A stretch of DNA of 64,000 nucleotides from a virus. The position numbers and the translations under genes were made by a program. The DNA lies in IMG/VR virus record IMGVR_UViG_3300047493_000037, positions 1 through 64,000 of that record, one strand, 5' to 3'. This document shows, piece by piece, positions 8,254-16,899 of this stretch. Below the pieces are notes generated by a model. The model worked only from the letters and a program-made list of their open reading frames with translations. It was not told where the DNA came from and ran no database searches. Position 1 is the stretch's first letter. The number at the start of each line of letters is the position of its first letter.

Positions 8254-8287
8254 AGCCCTGGTATGTGTAAGCGTATCAGGGCTTTTA
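8254..8287 (+). terminator. rho-independent terminator after the sheath gene
   Basis: AGCCCTG at 8254-8260 pairs with CAGGGCT at 8277-8283, followed by a short T run. The 16-base loop can add a few weak pairs. Confidence 0.8.
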
Positions 8288-8319
8288 GTTTAACTTAGTT
8301 TGTGGTATTCTTAAGTTAT

Positions 8320-8333
8320 CTACAATGTTGTAG
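8320..8333. repeat. palindrome CTACAA-TG-TTGTAG in the tube-gene leader
   Basis: A perfect 6-base inverted repeat around TG, overlapping a TACAAT -10 candidate (8321-8326) 51 bases ahead of the first tube gene. It could be an operator or a hairpin at the start of the transcript. Confidence 0.4.
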
Positions 8334-8349
8334 ATTTAAATTCTCGGTA

Positions 8350-8366
8350 GCCAGAACCGAACTGGC
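8350..8366 (+). promoter_or_regulatory. 5'-leader hairpin next to the ribosome site of the tube gene
   Basis: GCCAG (8350-8354) and CTGGC (8362-8366) form a 5-bp stem with a 7-base loop. It ends directly before the AAGGAG ribosome site (8367-8372) of the gene at 8378. It may stabilise the mRNA or tune translation. A similar arrangement occurs at 59630-59643. Confidence 0.5.
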
Positions 8367-8377
8367 AAGGAGTTAGT

Positions 8378-8950
8378 ATGGCAGGCATGATACCTTCATT
8401 TATTACTGGTGCAAATGCACGAGTTTCCGCAGGCGGAAAGACATTTGCTTATGCATCTGATGTTTCTTATAGCGTATCAATCGACACGGTTCCTATCGAG
8501 ACGATGGGTCGTTACGAAGCAGTGTCTAATGAACCTGTTAACTATTCAGTTGGTGGAGAGTTAAGTATCGTTCGCTATACAAAACTTGCAACTACAAATC
8601 CTTCTGTTACTGGTACTCAAGTTCCTCCTAAGGGCACTGTTGCCACTGGTAACGGTCTAGGTCAGATTACAACAACTAACGGTGACAATATGTCAAATCA
8701 GATTAATCCTGGTAACATCTTGCTCTCTATGACTTGGGACCTTAACGTTTATCAGAAAACTGTTAATACTACACCCGATAGTAATGAAGTAGCTTTCATC
8801 ACTATCACGGATTGCAGATTTAACAGAATGTCTGCTGGTATCAATAAGCGTGGCATTCTAGTCGATCGCCTCTCTTTTGTTGGCATCTTGATGCAGGATG
8901 ATTCGTTTGCTGCAACAAGCTCTGGAGATCTAGATCTAAGTACAGGCTAA
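8378..8950 (+). CDS. tail tube-like protein 1
   Basis: A 190-residue protein placed directly after the sheath and probably forming the inner tail tube. The N-terminus (SFITGANARVSAGGKTFAYASDVSYSVS) aligns by eye with the next gene (FFLTGANAKLVLNGKTLAFCTDFSCSVM), and both continue with a MGxYE motif and an 'IVRY/VIRY' strand. The C-terminal strand pair also matches (FNRMSAGINKRG.LVDRLSFVGI). Flanking terminators and a leader hairpin give it separate, probably strong, expression. Of the three paralogues it is the best candidate for the major tube protein. Confidence 0.75.
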   Translation: MAGMIPSFITGANARVSAGGKTFAYASDVSYSVSIDTVPIETMGRYEAVSNEPVNYSVGGELSIVRYTKLATTNPSVTGTQVPPKGTVATGNGLGQITTTNGDNMSNQINPGNILLSMTWDLNVYQKTVNTTPDSNEVAFITITDCRFNRMSAGINKRGILVDRLSFVGILMQDDSFAATSSGDLDLSTG

Positions 8951-8977
8951 TCAATAATTCAGTAAAGTCATAAGATT

Positions 8978-9006
8978 GGCAGCCTTGAAAAGGGCTGCCT
9001 TTTTTA
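8978..9006 (+). terminator. strong rho-independent terminator after tube protein 1
   Basis: GGCAGCC (8978-8984) pairs with GGCTGCC (8993-8999) over an 8-base loop and is followed by a run of seven T residues. Confidence 0.9.
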
Positions 9007-9030
9007 TTTCTAAGTTAACCTATTAAGATC

Positions 9031-9036
9031 TATAAT
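9031..9036 (+). promoter_or_regulatory. leaderless-type -10 box (TATAAT) for tube-like protein 2
   Basis: TATAAT ends 6 bases before the ATG at 9043 and no ribosome site fits between. Transcription would start at or within one base of the start codon, giving a leaderless mRNA. Confidence 0.65.
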
Positions 9037-9042
9037 GAGCAT

Positions 9043-9651
9043 ATGGGCGGCGTAAAACCTTTTTTTCTTACTGGAGCTAATGCTAAACTTGTCTTAAACG
9101 GCAAAACCTTAGCCTTTTGTACAGATTTTTCTTGTTCTGTGATGATAAGTCATCAAACCCCTAAAGTTCTTGGCATGTATGAAGGCGTTAGTGTTGAACC
9201 ACTAGGTTACAATGTTGCGGGAACCTTTAGTGTGATCAGGTATGTTAACAATGCTGCAGACAACATTGGAGCAGGTGCTACACTACCTTTTGGAGTCACT
9301 GCAGCCGGTAATGGAGTCGGCAACTGGGGAAGTATTTGGGGCGGTGGAGCGCTTGGAAACCTGCCTTCGCAACTTGGAACACCAGGATCAGGAAGCGATG
9401 GGCGTGCAAACGAAGCCTTAGATCCTAGCACCTATTCACAGGGCACTACCTTTGACATTCTCATCTATCAGCATAATCCTAACGGTGATCCACTCGGCGT
9501 GATTAGAGTTAGAAGCGCAAGAATTAGTAAGGCAGATTTTGGCGTCACTAAAAAATCAGCAGCCATGGACAGATTTGAGTTTATAGCTCTATATGTAGAT
9601 GGCGACGCATATCAAGCAAATCCATCTGGTAATGGACAGCAGAATAGTTAA
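9043..9651 (+). CDS. tail tube-like protein 2
   Basis: The protein has 202 residues and is paralogous to the gene at 8378. They share the TGANAK/R start, the GK-x-(L/F)A(F/Y) strand, the MYEGVSVEPLGYNVAG segment (GRYEAVSNEPVNYSVGG in the paralogue) and the closing 'ISKADFGVTKKSAAMDRFEFIALYVDGDAYQ' region. A glycine-rich insertion (about residues 85-130) replaces a shorter loop in paralogue 1. It may be a tube initiator, a terminal ring or a minor tube protein. It is driven by a leaderless-type promoter just after a strong terminator. Confidence 0.65.
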   Translation: MGGVKPFFLTGANAKLVLNGKTLAFCTDFSCSVMISHQTPKVLGMYEGVSVEPLGYNVAGTFSVIRYVNNAADNIGAGATLPFGVTAAGNGVGNWGSIWGGGALGNLPSQLGTPGSGSDGRANEALDPSTYSQGTTFDILIYQHNPNGDPLGVIRVRSARISKADFGVTKKSAAMDRFEFIALYVDGDAYQANPSGNGQQNS

Positions 9652-9653
9652 TT

Positions 9654-10286
9654 ATGCCAAATACCGGTTTTGATAATTCACCAGGCTTTTCAGAAAATCT
9701 AGTTAACAATGTTGCTAGTAACGTTAGCGGCATTTTCTCCTTAAGGCCAAATGCAAAGTTTATGAGTGGTGCTCGCTGCACGCTCAAGATAAATGGCAAA
9801 CTTGTTGGTTTCGCGTTCGGTATTAGCTGGACAATTAATACTATGGTAACAGAGATCAATACCGTAGATGACTATTTACCATATGAACTTGCACCACAAA
9901 GAGTAACAGTTGAAGGTACCATCTCTGCTCTACACATTCCAGGCGTAAGCGCCAACACAGAAGGATGGCAGCCGAATGTGTTGTCATTCTTATTTGCCCC
10001 ATACATATCTATTGAAGCTAGAGATGAAGCAACTAACCAGATTATCTTTGCAACAGATAAAGCAATGGTAGTAACTAGAAGTGAAGAGTTAAGGGTTGAG
10101 CAACTCTCTAATGTAACTATTCGTTGGAGAGCAATTGGCTATATTGACGAACAAACTCCTACGCCTTTGCATAACTATAATCAACCAAATAATAACTTGA
10201 ATAGTCCACCTACAAGTCAAACTAACCCTGTTACCAGCGCAATCTCTGGCGCAGCCTCTGCTATCGCCAACGCAGTTGGCTTGTAA
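9654..10286 (+). CDS. tail tube-like protein 3
   Basis: The protein has 210 residues. A 35-residue N-terminal extension precedes the same strand pattern as the two upstream tube-like proteins (GARCTLKINGKLVGFAFGISWTINT). It ends with a low-complexity, asparagine/serine-rich tail and a short alanine-rich helix. It starts two bases after the previous stop, so the two genes form one transcript. The sequence is the most divergent of the three, and a baseplate-proximal or neck-proximal ring is possible. Confidence 0.55.
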   Translation: MPNTGFDNSPGFSENLVNNVASNVSGIFSLRPNAKFMSGARCTLKINGKLVGFAFGISWTINTMVTEINTVDDYLPYELAPQRVTVEGTISALHIPGVSANTEGWQPNVLSFLFAPYISIEARDEATNQIIFATDKAMVVTRSEELRVEQLSNVTIRWRAIGYIDEQTPTPLHNYNQPNNNLNSPPTSQTNPVTSAISGAASAIANAVGL

Positions 10287-10290
10287 TTGG

Positions 10291-10296
10291 TATAAT
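10291..10296 (+). promoter_or_regulatory. -10 box (TATAAT) before the tail chaperone genes
   Basis: TATAAT preceded by TTGG stands 20 bases before the ATG at 10317, with an AGAGG ribosome site between. Confidence 0.5.
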
Positions 10297-10316
10297 CTAA
10301 ACCAGAGGTTTAATAC

Positions 10317-10703
10317 ATGGAACTACCTAAGAACGAAGCCACATTCGATGTTGATGTCCAAGGAGATACTACATTTAAGCAGTACCAAGGACAATTTACT
10401 TGCCGCTGTGTGCTCTCTATGGGACAAAAGCATGGCATGGAGATTGAAAAATCAAGACTTCTAGGAAGCTACGTAAACCCAACGAATGAGCTAGAAGGGT
10501 TAGCGATCATATTTGCCAGCCTAAGAGCTAAGATCGTCGACGGACCAGAATGGTGGAAGCAAAGCACTGGTGGCGCAACCATCAACGATGAGAATGTCCT
10601 TGTTGATCTGTACAACAAAGTTGAGAAAGCAGAAAAAGAATGGCGTCAGAAGGTGAAAGATTTAGCGAATCCCTCGATGGACTCACAGTTGCCGAATCCA
10701 TAA
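10317..10703 (+). CDS. putative tail assembly chaperone 1
   Basis: The protein has 128 residues, beta-rich at first and helical at the end (NKVEKAEKEWRQKVKDL). Its location between tube and tape-measure genes, and an out-of-frame partner overlapping its 3' end by 64 bases, is the usual layout of tail assembly chaperone pairs. Those proteins coat the tape measure during tail assembly and are not kept in the virion. The partner is in the -1 frame, but I see no standard slippery heptamer. Confidence 0.55.
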   Translation: MELPKNEATFDVDVQGDTTFKQYQGQFTCRCVLSMGQKHGMEIEKSRLLGSYVNPTNELEGLAIIFASLRAKIVDGPEWWKQSTGGATINDENVLVDLYNKVEKAEKEWRQKVKDLANPSMDSQLPNP

Positions 10704-11137
10704 GGAAGATTGCTGCTAAAAATGCCAGAGCAGACCTTGACAGCGAGGAGCAACTTCTTCTGTTCCTACAAAGCTGGTGGTCTAGGCTTTACAACAGGCC
10801 TCTGCTAGATCCACTTCTTCAATCCTACACACTAGAGCAGCTCCTATACGAGTTCTGGGACCGCGTTGAGCGCAAGGCGGCGGAAGAAGAACGTATAAAG
10901 GATGTAGAGATCGAACACGAACAAAATAAAGAAAAAGCTGACCTTGATTGGGCCGAAAAGATGGAGCAAGAAGAGCTTGCCCAAATTAAGGCGAAAGCAA
11001 CTATCTCGGAAGAAAAGAAACCTTTAGATCCAACTAAGGATCCTGCTAACATTAAGTGGATGGAAGAGCAAATGAAGTTACACAAAGAACAATTTGGGGC
11101 TTCTTTTGGTGAAGACATAGAAGAGAACTTTGAATGA
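10640..11137 (+). CDS. putative tail assembly chaperone 2
   Basis: A 165-residue acidic protein, helical with strong coiled-coil character (about 75-125, rich in E, K and A). It overlaps the preceding gene by 64 bases in the -1 frame. It may be made from its own ATG at 10640, since an A/G-rich stretch precedes it, or as a frameshift extension of chaperone 1. The position before the tape measure supports the chaperone role. Sequence alone does not prove it. Confidence 0.5.
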   Translation: MASEGERFSESLDGLTVAESIRKIAAKNARADLDSEEQLLLFLQSWWSRLYNRPLLDPLLQSYTLEQLLYEFWDRVERKAAEEERIKDVEIEHEQNKEKADLDWAEKMEQEELAQIKAKATISEEKKPLDPTKDPANIKWMEEQMKLHKEQFGASFGEDIEENFE

Positions 11138-11424
11138 AAAAGCCACTTGATAACCCGTATTCTAAATACAGGTTTGACAATACATTCAATCCGAAGTTTA
11201 GAGTTGAGAATAATCTTACTAGACTATACGGCATTGAACAAAGAGCCTTTAAGGACAATATTAAAGACCAAATGCCAGAGGTGCCGTCTACCTGGGTCAA
11301 CAATGGCGCAACATGGGTTGTAAATAACGTATATAAGTGCACCCAGATCAATAAAGTTGATCAACCAGTCGTTAACGATAAGAACGCTTCAAAGCAAACT
11401 TACTTTAAGCTTTTTAAGTTATAA
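11134..11424 (+). CDS. hypothetical tail-module protein, 96 aa
   Basis: The start overlaps the previous stop as ATGA. The 96-residue product is basic and aromatic with no recognised domain (segments such as STWVNNGATWVVNNVYKC suggest beta structure). It sits between the chaperone pair and the tape measure, so a tail-assembly role is likely by context only. The tape-measure promoter overlaps its stop codon. Confidence 0.5.
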   Translation: MKKPLDNPYSKYRFDNTFNPKFRVENNLTRLYGIEQRAFKDNIKDQMPEVPSTWVNNGATWVVNNVYKCTQINKVDQPVVNDKNASKQTYFKLFKL

Positions 11425-11425
11425 T
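11420..11425 (+). promoter_or_regulatory. leaderless-type -10 box (TATAAT) for the tape measure gene
   Basis: TATAAT overlaps the stop codon of the upstream gene and ends 8 bases before the ATG at 11434. No ribosome site fits between them. Confidence 0.55.
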
Positions 11426-11433
11426 AGCCTTCT

Positions 11434-14127
11434 ATGGCTAACACCCCAAACAGCAGCGATAACGGAAACAAACCTAACCAGATAGGTGACTTTGGTCTGT
11501 CCCGTTTAGCAGAAATTGCTGCTGAAAACAGACCATCAGCCAAAGAAGCAGCCGACAGAGCAAAGGCTAGAGTAGCTAGAGAGGGATTGCGTGTTGACGC
11601 TTCGCTTACCAGCGAGCAACGTGATTTCGAATCTATCGCTCAAATTCGTAAAAGCAATATCAACACGATGCACAGGACCGAACCTAGAATTAGGATCGCG
11701 GTCGAGGCCAGACAGCAGCGCTTATCCTCACAAGCTGTTAATGCCGTAAGTAAAGAATTCTCTGAGTCCACAATAAGTGGAATGATAAACGAGTTGTCAA
11801 GTTCACCAGAGGCGCAACATGGCGCCATGAGCATGATGGGTGTTCCATATAATGATTTGGTAGCACAACAGCGTTCACGCATGGCTCGCCTACAAGAGCT
11901 TGGCGCCGTAAACAAAGGTTTAGCTGGAAGAGTTATTGGCAGAAAAGGTATCAATCAAGATATCTATGGGAATATCCAAGCCAATACACAAGAAGCTCAA
12001 GGATTGATGAACGAGCTCGGCACTATCAGTGCCGCGTTGGGACAGCAAAAAGCAATTGGCAACGATCCTAGGTCTCGTGCTGCTGGGCTTGTTCAAGACG
12101 TTGCAATGGCAAAAGGCGTTTCTAGCTCAGATTCAACTTACGAATCCGCTCAAACATTAATAAAAGCATTTGAAAGATTAAGTGAGGTCACTGATGTAAC
12201 CTCTAAAGAGTTTTTAGATCTACAGAAAACTACAGATGAGGCTCGTAAAAACTTTGTAGCGGGTGGCAGTGGCGGTGGAAGCAGATTTGCTAACTACGCT
12301 GGAATGGCGCAAGCTGGATTCGGTGCATTCAGCGGTGCAGTGATGCAAATCGGTGTAAACCAAAAATTAGCACAAGCTCAAAACGCTACTGGGTTTGCTG
12401 ACTGGGAAAATCAAAAATATCAAACCTATAAAGCTGCAGCTGGTGGTGACATAGCCTCTCTTATGCGCATGTCGCAATTCACAGGGGCAGAAGCTTTTGG
12501 AATTAGAACAAGAAAAGCAGCTAATTTAGCAGTTGGATCTCAAATGGTAGGCGGTCTTGCCGGCGCAGTTGGCAGCGGCGCAGTAGACGATATCTCTGGT
12601 TCAATTGGTAATCTTAGTGGTTCCGCTGTTGCTCTATCTGACTATGCTAGAAATGTAAGTGGTGGTCAAGCAGAAATTGCTGCTCGTCAAGCAAGACTCT
12701 CTGTAGCAAATGCAGTTAATGCAGTTGGTGCAGAACAGATACAAGGATTTAGAGATTTCTCAGTTGGTCTTGGCACTGCTGCCATAGGCATGGGTTCTAG
12801 CGGTGGCGACTTCTTAAGGAGATCTATCTCTGGCGATAACATGAGTCGTATGACTGCTTCAAGAATAAGTCCAGAACAAATGGTTCAGATGACTCAAATG
12901 GGCGTTGCTAACATGGGATCAATGTTCAACGAGAATCAAATCTTTGAAGCACGTAACTATGAACGTCGCGGCTTAGGTTCGATGGGTGAGAACATGCAAA
13001 GAATGGCTGGACTTGCTGCGGCAGGTTCTAATAATCCTTCTAGCTCATTAAGCGCAATCACCGAAGCAGCAATCACAAGAGGTTTAGATTCTTCTAAGGC
13101 CTTAAATGCTGTTGTTGATCATACGGCATCTATGGCTGCATCTACTGCTGGTAGGGCAATGGGACTAGATACTACTGCAGCATCAGCAACTCTCCTTATG
13201 GCAGGCGTTGCTAAGGATGCTCCAAACAAGGAAGCAGCCATTGAGCATGCCGCTGCGGTACAAGATATTGCCCACGGTATTAGTGCCAACATTGGTGCTA
13301 ACTATGCAGGAATGAGTGCGGTTGCAAGAACGCAAAGAACTCTTGGTGTAGGTGGACCACAAGCAATTGCTGCGCAACTAATCGATGTTGACACGCTCAA
13401 GACAATTCAGGGATTAGGCACACCAGGAGCAAAAGCTGCTGCGCTAAGAAACAAAGGTGTTAATGTCGCTGAAAGCACCGTAGACAAGTCTATCTCTGGA
13501 ATGTTAAGTGACGCAGAAATGAAGTTATTAGAAGCAGGCGGAAAAGGCATTGCCCTTAGTGGTTCTATTAAGGGCGGATTAGGTGGTCTTCGCTCTCGTC
13601 TTGACAAGGCCGGTGGTTTTGGAGACTTATCTCCTGAAGATCAAGCTTCATTAGGATTAATCGGTGGATTTAGTGGAATGAAGGGTGGCGGCAAGGACAT
13701 GTTCGGCGTCCTTAAGGGCGTCAACGCTGAAGTCGGCAAGGAAGCATACGGACCATCTGCGGCTCCAGATAAAATGCTTGCATCACTGGATAAATTGCGC
13801 ACCACCGGATTTGAACAACTGGCTACTGCAGCTCAAACAGGTGCTGCAGCCTTTGGCGGTGCAGCAGAAGCAGTAGACAAGTTAACTACTGCATTTGATA
13901 ATCTTGCCGCATCAATGCCTAAGATAGAAGGCGAAAGCACCACTTCTGCTGGTCGAGCGACTGCCAGTGGAAGAGGTATGAACGTAGATGTAACAAAGTT
14001 TAATGGTGCAATTGATAAGCTTGACGCAGTTCTAAACAAGGCACTCAAGAACGCAGGCGTTGTGGAAATGCCTAGAGAAGCTGTAAATAAAAATAACTAC
14101 GGTAAGACCGGATTAAGTCATCCATGA
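11434..14127 (+). CDS. tail tape measure protein
   Basis: An 897-residue, largely helical protein rich in alanine, glycine, serine and methionine, located between the chaperones and the baseplate hub as tape measures are. The N-terminal 180 residues are charged and helical. The centre has repetitive Gly/Ala/Ser-rich segments (about 285-420 and 540-680). The C-terminus ends in a helical 'INGAIDKLDAVLNKALKNAG'-like segment. By the usual rule of about 1.5 angstrom per residue, the tail would be roughly 130 nm long. It threads through the tube and sets tail length. Its stop overlaps the hub start. Confidence 0.8.
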   Translation: MANTPNSSDNGNKPNQIGDFGLSRLAEIAAENRPSAKEAADRAKARVAREGLRVDASLTSEQRDFESIAQIRKSNINTMHRTEPRIRIAVEARQQRLSSQAVNAVSKEFSESTISGMINELSSSPEAQHGAMSMMGVPYNDLVAQQRSRMARLQELGAVNKGLAGRVIGRKGINQDIYGNIQANTQEAQGLMNELGTISAALGQQKAIGNDPRSRAAGLVQDVAMAKGVSSSDSTYESAQTLIKAFERLSEVTDVTSKEFLDLQKTTDEARKNFVAGGSGGGSRFANYAGMAQAGFGAFSGAVMQIGVNQKLAQAQNATGFADWENQKYQTYKAAAGGDIASLMRMSQFTGAEAFGIRTRKAANLAVGSQMVGGLAGAVGSGAVDDISGSIGNLSGSAVALSDYARNVSGGQAEIAARQARLSVANAVNAVGAEQIQGFRDFSVGLGTAAIGMGSSGGDFLRRSISGDNMSRMTASRISPEQMVQMTQMGVANMGSMFNENQIFEARNYERRGLGSMGENMQRMAGLAAAGSNNPSSSLSAITEAAITRGLDSSKALNAVVDHTASMAASTAGRAMGLDTTAASATLLMAGVAKDAPNKEAAIEHAAAVQDIAHGISANIGANYAGMSAVARTQRTLGVGGPQAIAAQLIDVDTLKTIQGLGTPGAKAAALRNKGVNVAESTVDKSISGMLSDAEMKLLEAGGKGIALSGSIKGGLGGLRSRLDKAGGFGDLSPEDQASLGLIGGFSGMKGGGKDMFGVLKGVNAEVGKEAYGPSAAPDKMLASLDKLRTTGFEQLATAAQTGAAAFGGAAEAVDKLTTAFDNLAASMPKIEGESTTSAGRATASGRGMNVDVTKFNGAIDKLDAVLNKALKNAGVVEMPREAVNKNNYGKTGLSHP

Positions 14128-15884
14128 CACTTAACCAAACAAACAATTACAGGATAACGACTCCGCATGCGGCCGTCATTGTATGGAACTACAATGACCG
14201 TTTGGGTGCCGATCCAACAGACGCTAGCTCAATTAATGATGTGAATGAGATCATATTAAGCACTGTATCTTGTACTTCGATTCAAACTAGTAAAAGCAAA
14301 GGTTCACCTGCAGGTTCATTCACAATTACTTTAGCACCTACAAGAGATTGGGTTTCAGCTATTACAGCAGGTAGCTGGTGCACAATATTAATGTCTAATA
14401 GACCTATAACAAAGGCGCAACTAGATAACGCAGATCCTAATTTTGTTAAAATGATTGGCAAAATAGATACAGTTCGCGCTAACGTACAAGTTGATGACGA
14501 TGGCGCAAGACACACAACATATGTAGTCACTGGAAGTGATTGGGGTTACATATTTAATAATGTGTTATATATAGATAACCTTATTGCTGCAGCCAATGAT
14601 CCAACAAACCAAGGTAATACTATTGCGTTAGCGCTTCAACAACAGTTATTCGGAGAAGGAAATACTCCGCAGAGCTTTAAGGTTGCAGATAATCTAGTTG
14701 CGCTACTTGGAATATTTGGCGTATCATCCTCTGGATTAGACGCTGCTGGAACAGACATCAACAGAATTAACAAGTCAATATATGACTTTTTAATACCCGT
14801 GCAGATGTCTACATACTTTAACTTCATTGATGCAGACAATAATGTTAATCAGTCAACAATGCTTTCAGATTTGCTGACATTGCAGACAGGTAAATTAACA
14901 TCATACAACTCTTATCAAGACACAAATGAAGCTTATGGATTTATAGATCCATTTTCACTACAAGGGACAAACTCATTTTGGCAGATTCTTATGGACAATA
15001 GTAATCCTGCCTTAAATGAAATGTACAACGAGATTGAGTGGGAAACTAGCAACAGTGGAAAGATAGGACCATCTCTAACTATTTTTAACAGAATTAAGCC
15101 ATTCTCTTATAGAACTGATCTATCTACCACAGATTCTGAGAATAGTCTTAGGTCTCAATTTACCCTCTTAAAGACACACACTATTGACAATGTTAAGGTA
15201 ACTTCTGTAAACGTTGGAACTAACTGGCGTGACAAATATAACTTTGTAGAGATTAGGCCTCAATTTCAAGACTTTGAGATATTGGCAGGATGGACGGCTC
15301 AAAAATCGCAAGGCGCAGACACGCAAGCCTTTAATAGAGAAGGATTTAGGCCTCTTATAATTGGTACTAAACAATTCCCGGTTGATCCTTCTGTAAAAGG
15401 TTCTCAATACGATGCTAGTTTACTTACTAGTTGGGTATCTCTTCTAAAAGAATGGTTCTTCGATACGCACAAGCTACTAAATGGAACAATCACCGTGAAA
15501 GGTGGAAGTGAGTACATTGGCGTAGGCAACAACATACTATTTGAGGCTGCCTTAATCAACCCAACCATGAATCTTAACTTAGGTGCTAATAAGAGCGTTA
15601 ACACTAACTATATTCTTGCCCATGTAGAAAATGTAGATCATACATTCACAGTTGCCGATGATGGCGCGCGCAACTACACAACAAACATTCAGTTTGTTAG
15701 AGGCATAGTAGTTAACAAGAGTAATGGAAACTTTACACTGGTTGGAAGTGGATCTATAGATGAATTGGCATCTGACATTGCCGGCAAAACTGAAAACACA
15801 ACAAACACCTTTGGCACATCTGATGGCATATCAGACTCAACTCACCCGATCGACCCAGATCCTCGCAAGTTGAGAGGAACGTAA
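14124..15884 (+). CDS. baseplate hub protein (gp27 / late control D-like)
   Basis: A 586-residue beta-rich protein. The N-terminal section (CTSIQTSKSKGSPAGSFTIT, then DWVSAITAGSWCTILMS, then GKIDTVRANV) has the pattern of baseplate hub proteins that present a tube-like ring to the first tube disc. It lies immediately upstream of the spike gene and overlaps the tape-measure stop by four bases. The C-terminal part (about 440-540) includes a strand pattern typical of the second hub domain. The role is to join tube and spike at the centre of the baseplate. Confidence 0.75.
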   Translation: MTLNQTNNYRITTPHAAVIVWNYNDRLGADPTDASSINDVNEIILSTVSCTSIQTSKSKGSPAGSFTITLAPTRDWVSAITAGSWCTILMSNRPITKAQLDNADPNFVKMIGKIDTVRANVQVDDDGARHTTYVVTGSDWGYIFNNVLYIDNLIAAANDPTNQGNTIALALQQQLFGEGNTPQSFKVADNLVALLGIFGVSSSGLDAAGTDINRINKSIYDFLIPVQMSTYFNFIDADNNVNQSTMLSDLLTLQTGKLTSYNSYQDTNEAYGFIDPFSLQGTNSFWQILMDNSNPALNEMYNEIEWETSNSGKIGPSLTIFNRIKPFSYRTDLSTTDSENSLRSQFTLLKTHTIDNVKVTSVNVGTNWRDKYNFVEIRPQFQDFEILAGWTAQKSQGADTQAFNREGFRPLIIGTKQFPVDPSVKGSQYDASLLTSWVSLLKEWFFDTHKLLNGTITVKGGSEYIGVGNNILFEAALINPTMNLNLGANKSVNTNYILAHVENVDHTFTVADDGARNYTTNIQFVRGIVVNKSNGNFTLVGSGSIDELASDIAGKTENTTNTFGTSDGISDSTHPIDPDPRKLRGT

Positions 15885-15885
15885 T

Positions 15886-16878
15886 ATGACGGTAAAAGAT
15901 AGTTCTATCTGGTCAGATCCAGAAAGCACAGCAGTTGTTAATAGACTAGATGGCCTAATTAGAATAGGTATTGTGAAGGGTGCATTCAATGACACTGCTT
16001 CGGGTGAATTACGCTATCTTGTTGAGATTCAAAGCAATGCCAAAAAGATTAACATGAATTGCAGGATGTTAAGGAGATTTGGTGGAGTCTACAACTATGA
16101 AGATTTCATTGATAGAGGCTATAAGACAAATGACTCTCCAGATCCTGTTACAGGCTTTAATGCGAAAGCAGGCGATGCTGTTCTTGTGGGTCAACTCAAC
16201 GGGCAAGGCAGAGAAGGAATAATACTTGGTGGATTAACTCATGCTGCTAGAACAACCAATATTCAAGCAGTAGATGGACCGCAATATGACTCTGAGTTCA
16301 ATGGTATTCATACTAATATAAACGTAGATGGAGAGTGGACCTTAACATTCAAGGGTCAACCTACTAACTTAGACTTACTTGACAATAATCCTTCTGGAGC
16401 AATTCCGCCGCCAACATATGACACTACAGTAGGTAGCAGCTTCATGATGTTCGATAAGGACGGCGGCTGGACTGTAAGTGACAACGCCATTAGCGATCCC
16501 CAATCTGTTGTCATAGATAAAGCCAATGGAACAATCACGACAACGGCAGGACAAGTATCTTTGGTGATAAGTAAGCAGGACCAATCAGTCGAGCTTACTT
16601 CTAAAACTCTTACCTTAAACTCTTCTGACTCAATTAATGAGTCTACAAATGATTACAGTTTACTTGCCAATTCTAGTGCAAAATTTGATTCACCGCAGAT
16701 TGCAATAGGCCATGATGGCGTCGAACTACTAGATCAACTTACACAACTCATAGATGCACTAGGCCAATTAACTGTAATATCCCCAATGGGGCCTTGTTCA
16801 CCAGTGATGGCATCACCACAATGGGCTATGGTAACGCAGATACAGTCTAAGATTAAGCAAATAATGGGTTCTTTATAA
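15886..16878 (+). CDS. baseplate central spike protein (gp5/gpV-like OB fold)
   Basis: The protein has 330 residues. Residues about 20-130 form an OB-like barrel pattern ending in GDAVLVGQLNGQGREGIILGG, the common signature of gpV/gp5 spikes. The region to about 265 carries repetitive short strands (WTVSDNAISDP, TTTAGQVSLVISKQDQSVELTS) that resemble an intertwined trimeric beta-helix. The last 60 residues include GPCSPVMASPQW. The protein should be the membrane-piercing tip beneath the hub. No lysozyme domain is present, so cell-wall cutting must come from elsewhere. Confidence 0.75.
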   Translation: MTVKDSSIWSDPESTAVVNRLDGLIRIGIVKGAFNDTASGELRYLVEIQSNAKKINMNCRMLRRFGGVYNYEDFIDRGYKTNDSPDPVTGFNAKAGDAVLVGQLNGQGREGIILGGLTHAARTTNIQAVDGPQYDSEFNGIHTNINVDGEWTLTFKGQPTNLDLLDNNPSGAIPPPTYDTTVGSSFMMFDKDGGWTVSDNAISDPQSVVIDKANGTITTTAGQVSLVISKQDQSVELTSKTLTLNSSDSINESTNDYSLLANSSAKFDSPQIAIGHDGVELLDQLTQLIDALGQLTVISPMGPCSPVMASPQWAMVTQIQSKIKQIMGSL

Positions 16879-16887
16879 CTTAAGTGA

Positions 16888-16893
16888 TAGAAT
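16888..16893 (+). promoter_or_regulatory. leaderless-type -10 box (TAGAAT) at a baseplate gene
   Basis: TAGAAT ends 6 bases before the ATG at 16900. The following ATAACT matches the arrangement at 38149 (TAGAAT-ATACCC-ATG). Confidence 0.5.
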
Positions 16894-16899
16894 ATAACT

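Noticed and set aside
10640-10703. Programmed -1 frameshift between the two tail chaperone genes
   Set aside because: The frames and overlap fit, but no X-XXY-YYZ heptamer is in register. The A-rich AGAAAAAGA is not correctly aligned, so an independent ATG at 10640 is equally likely.
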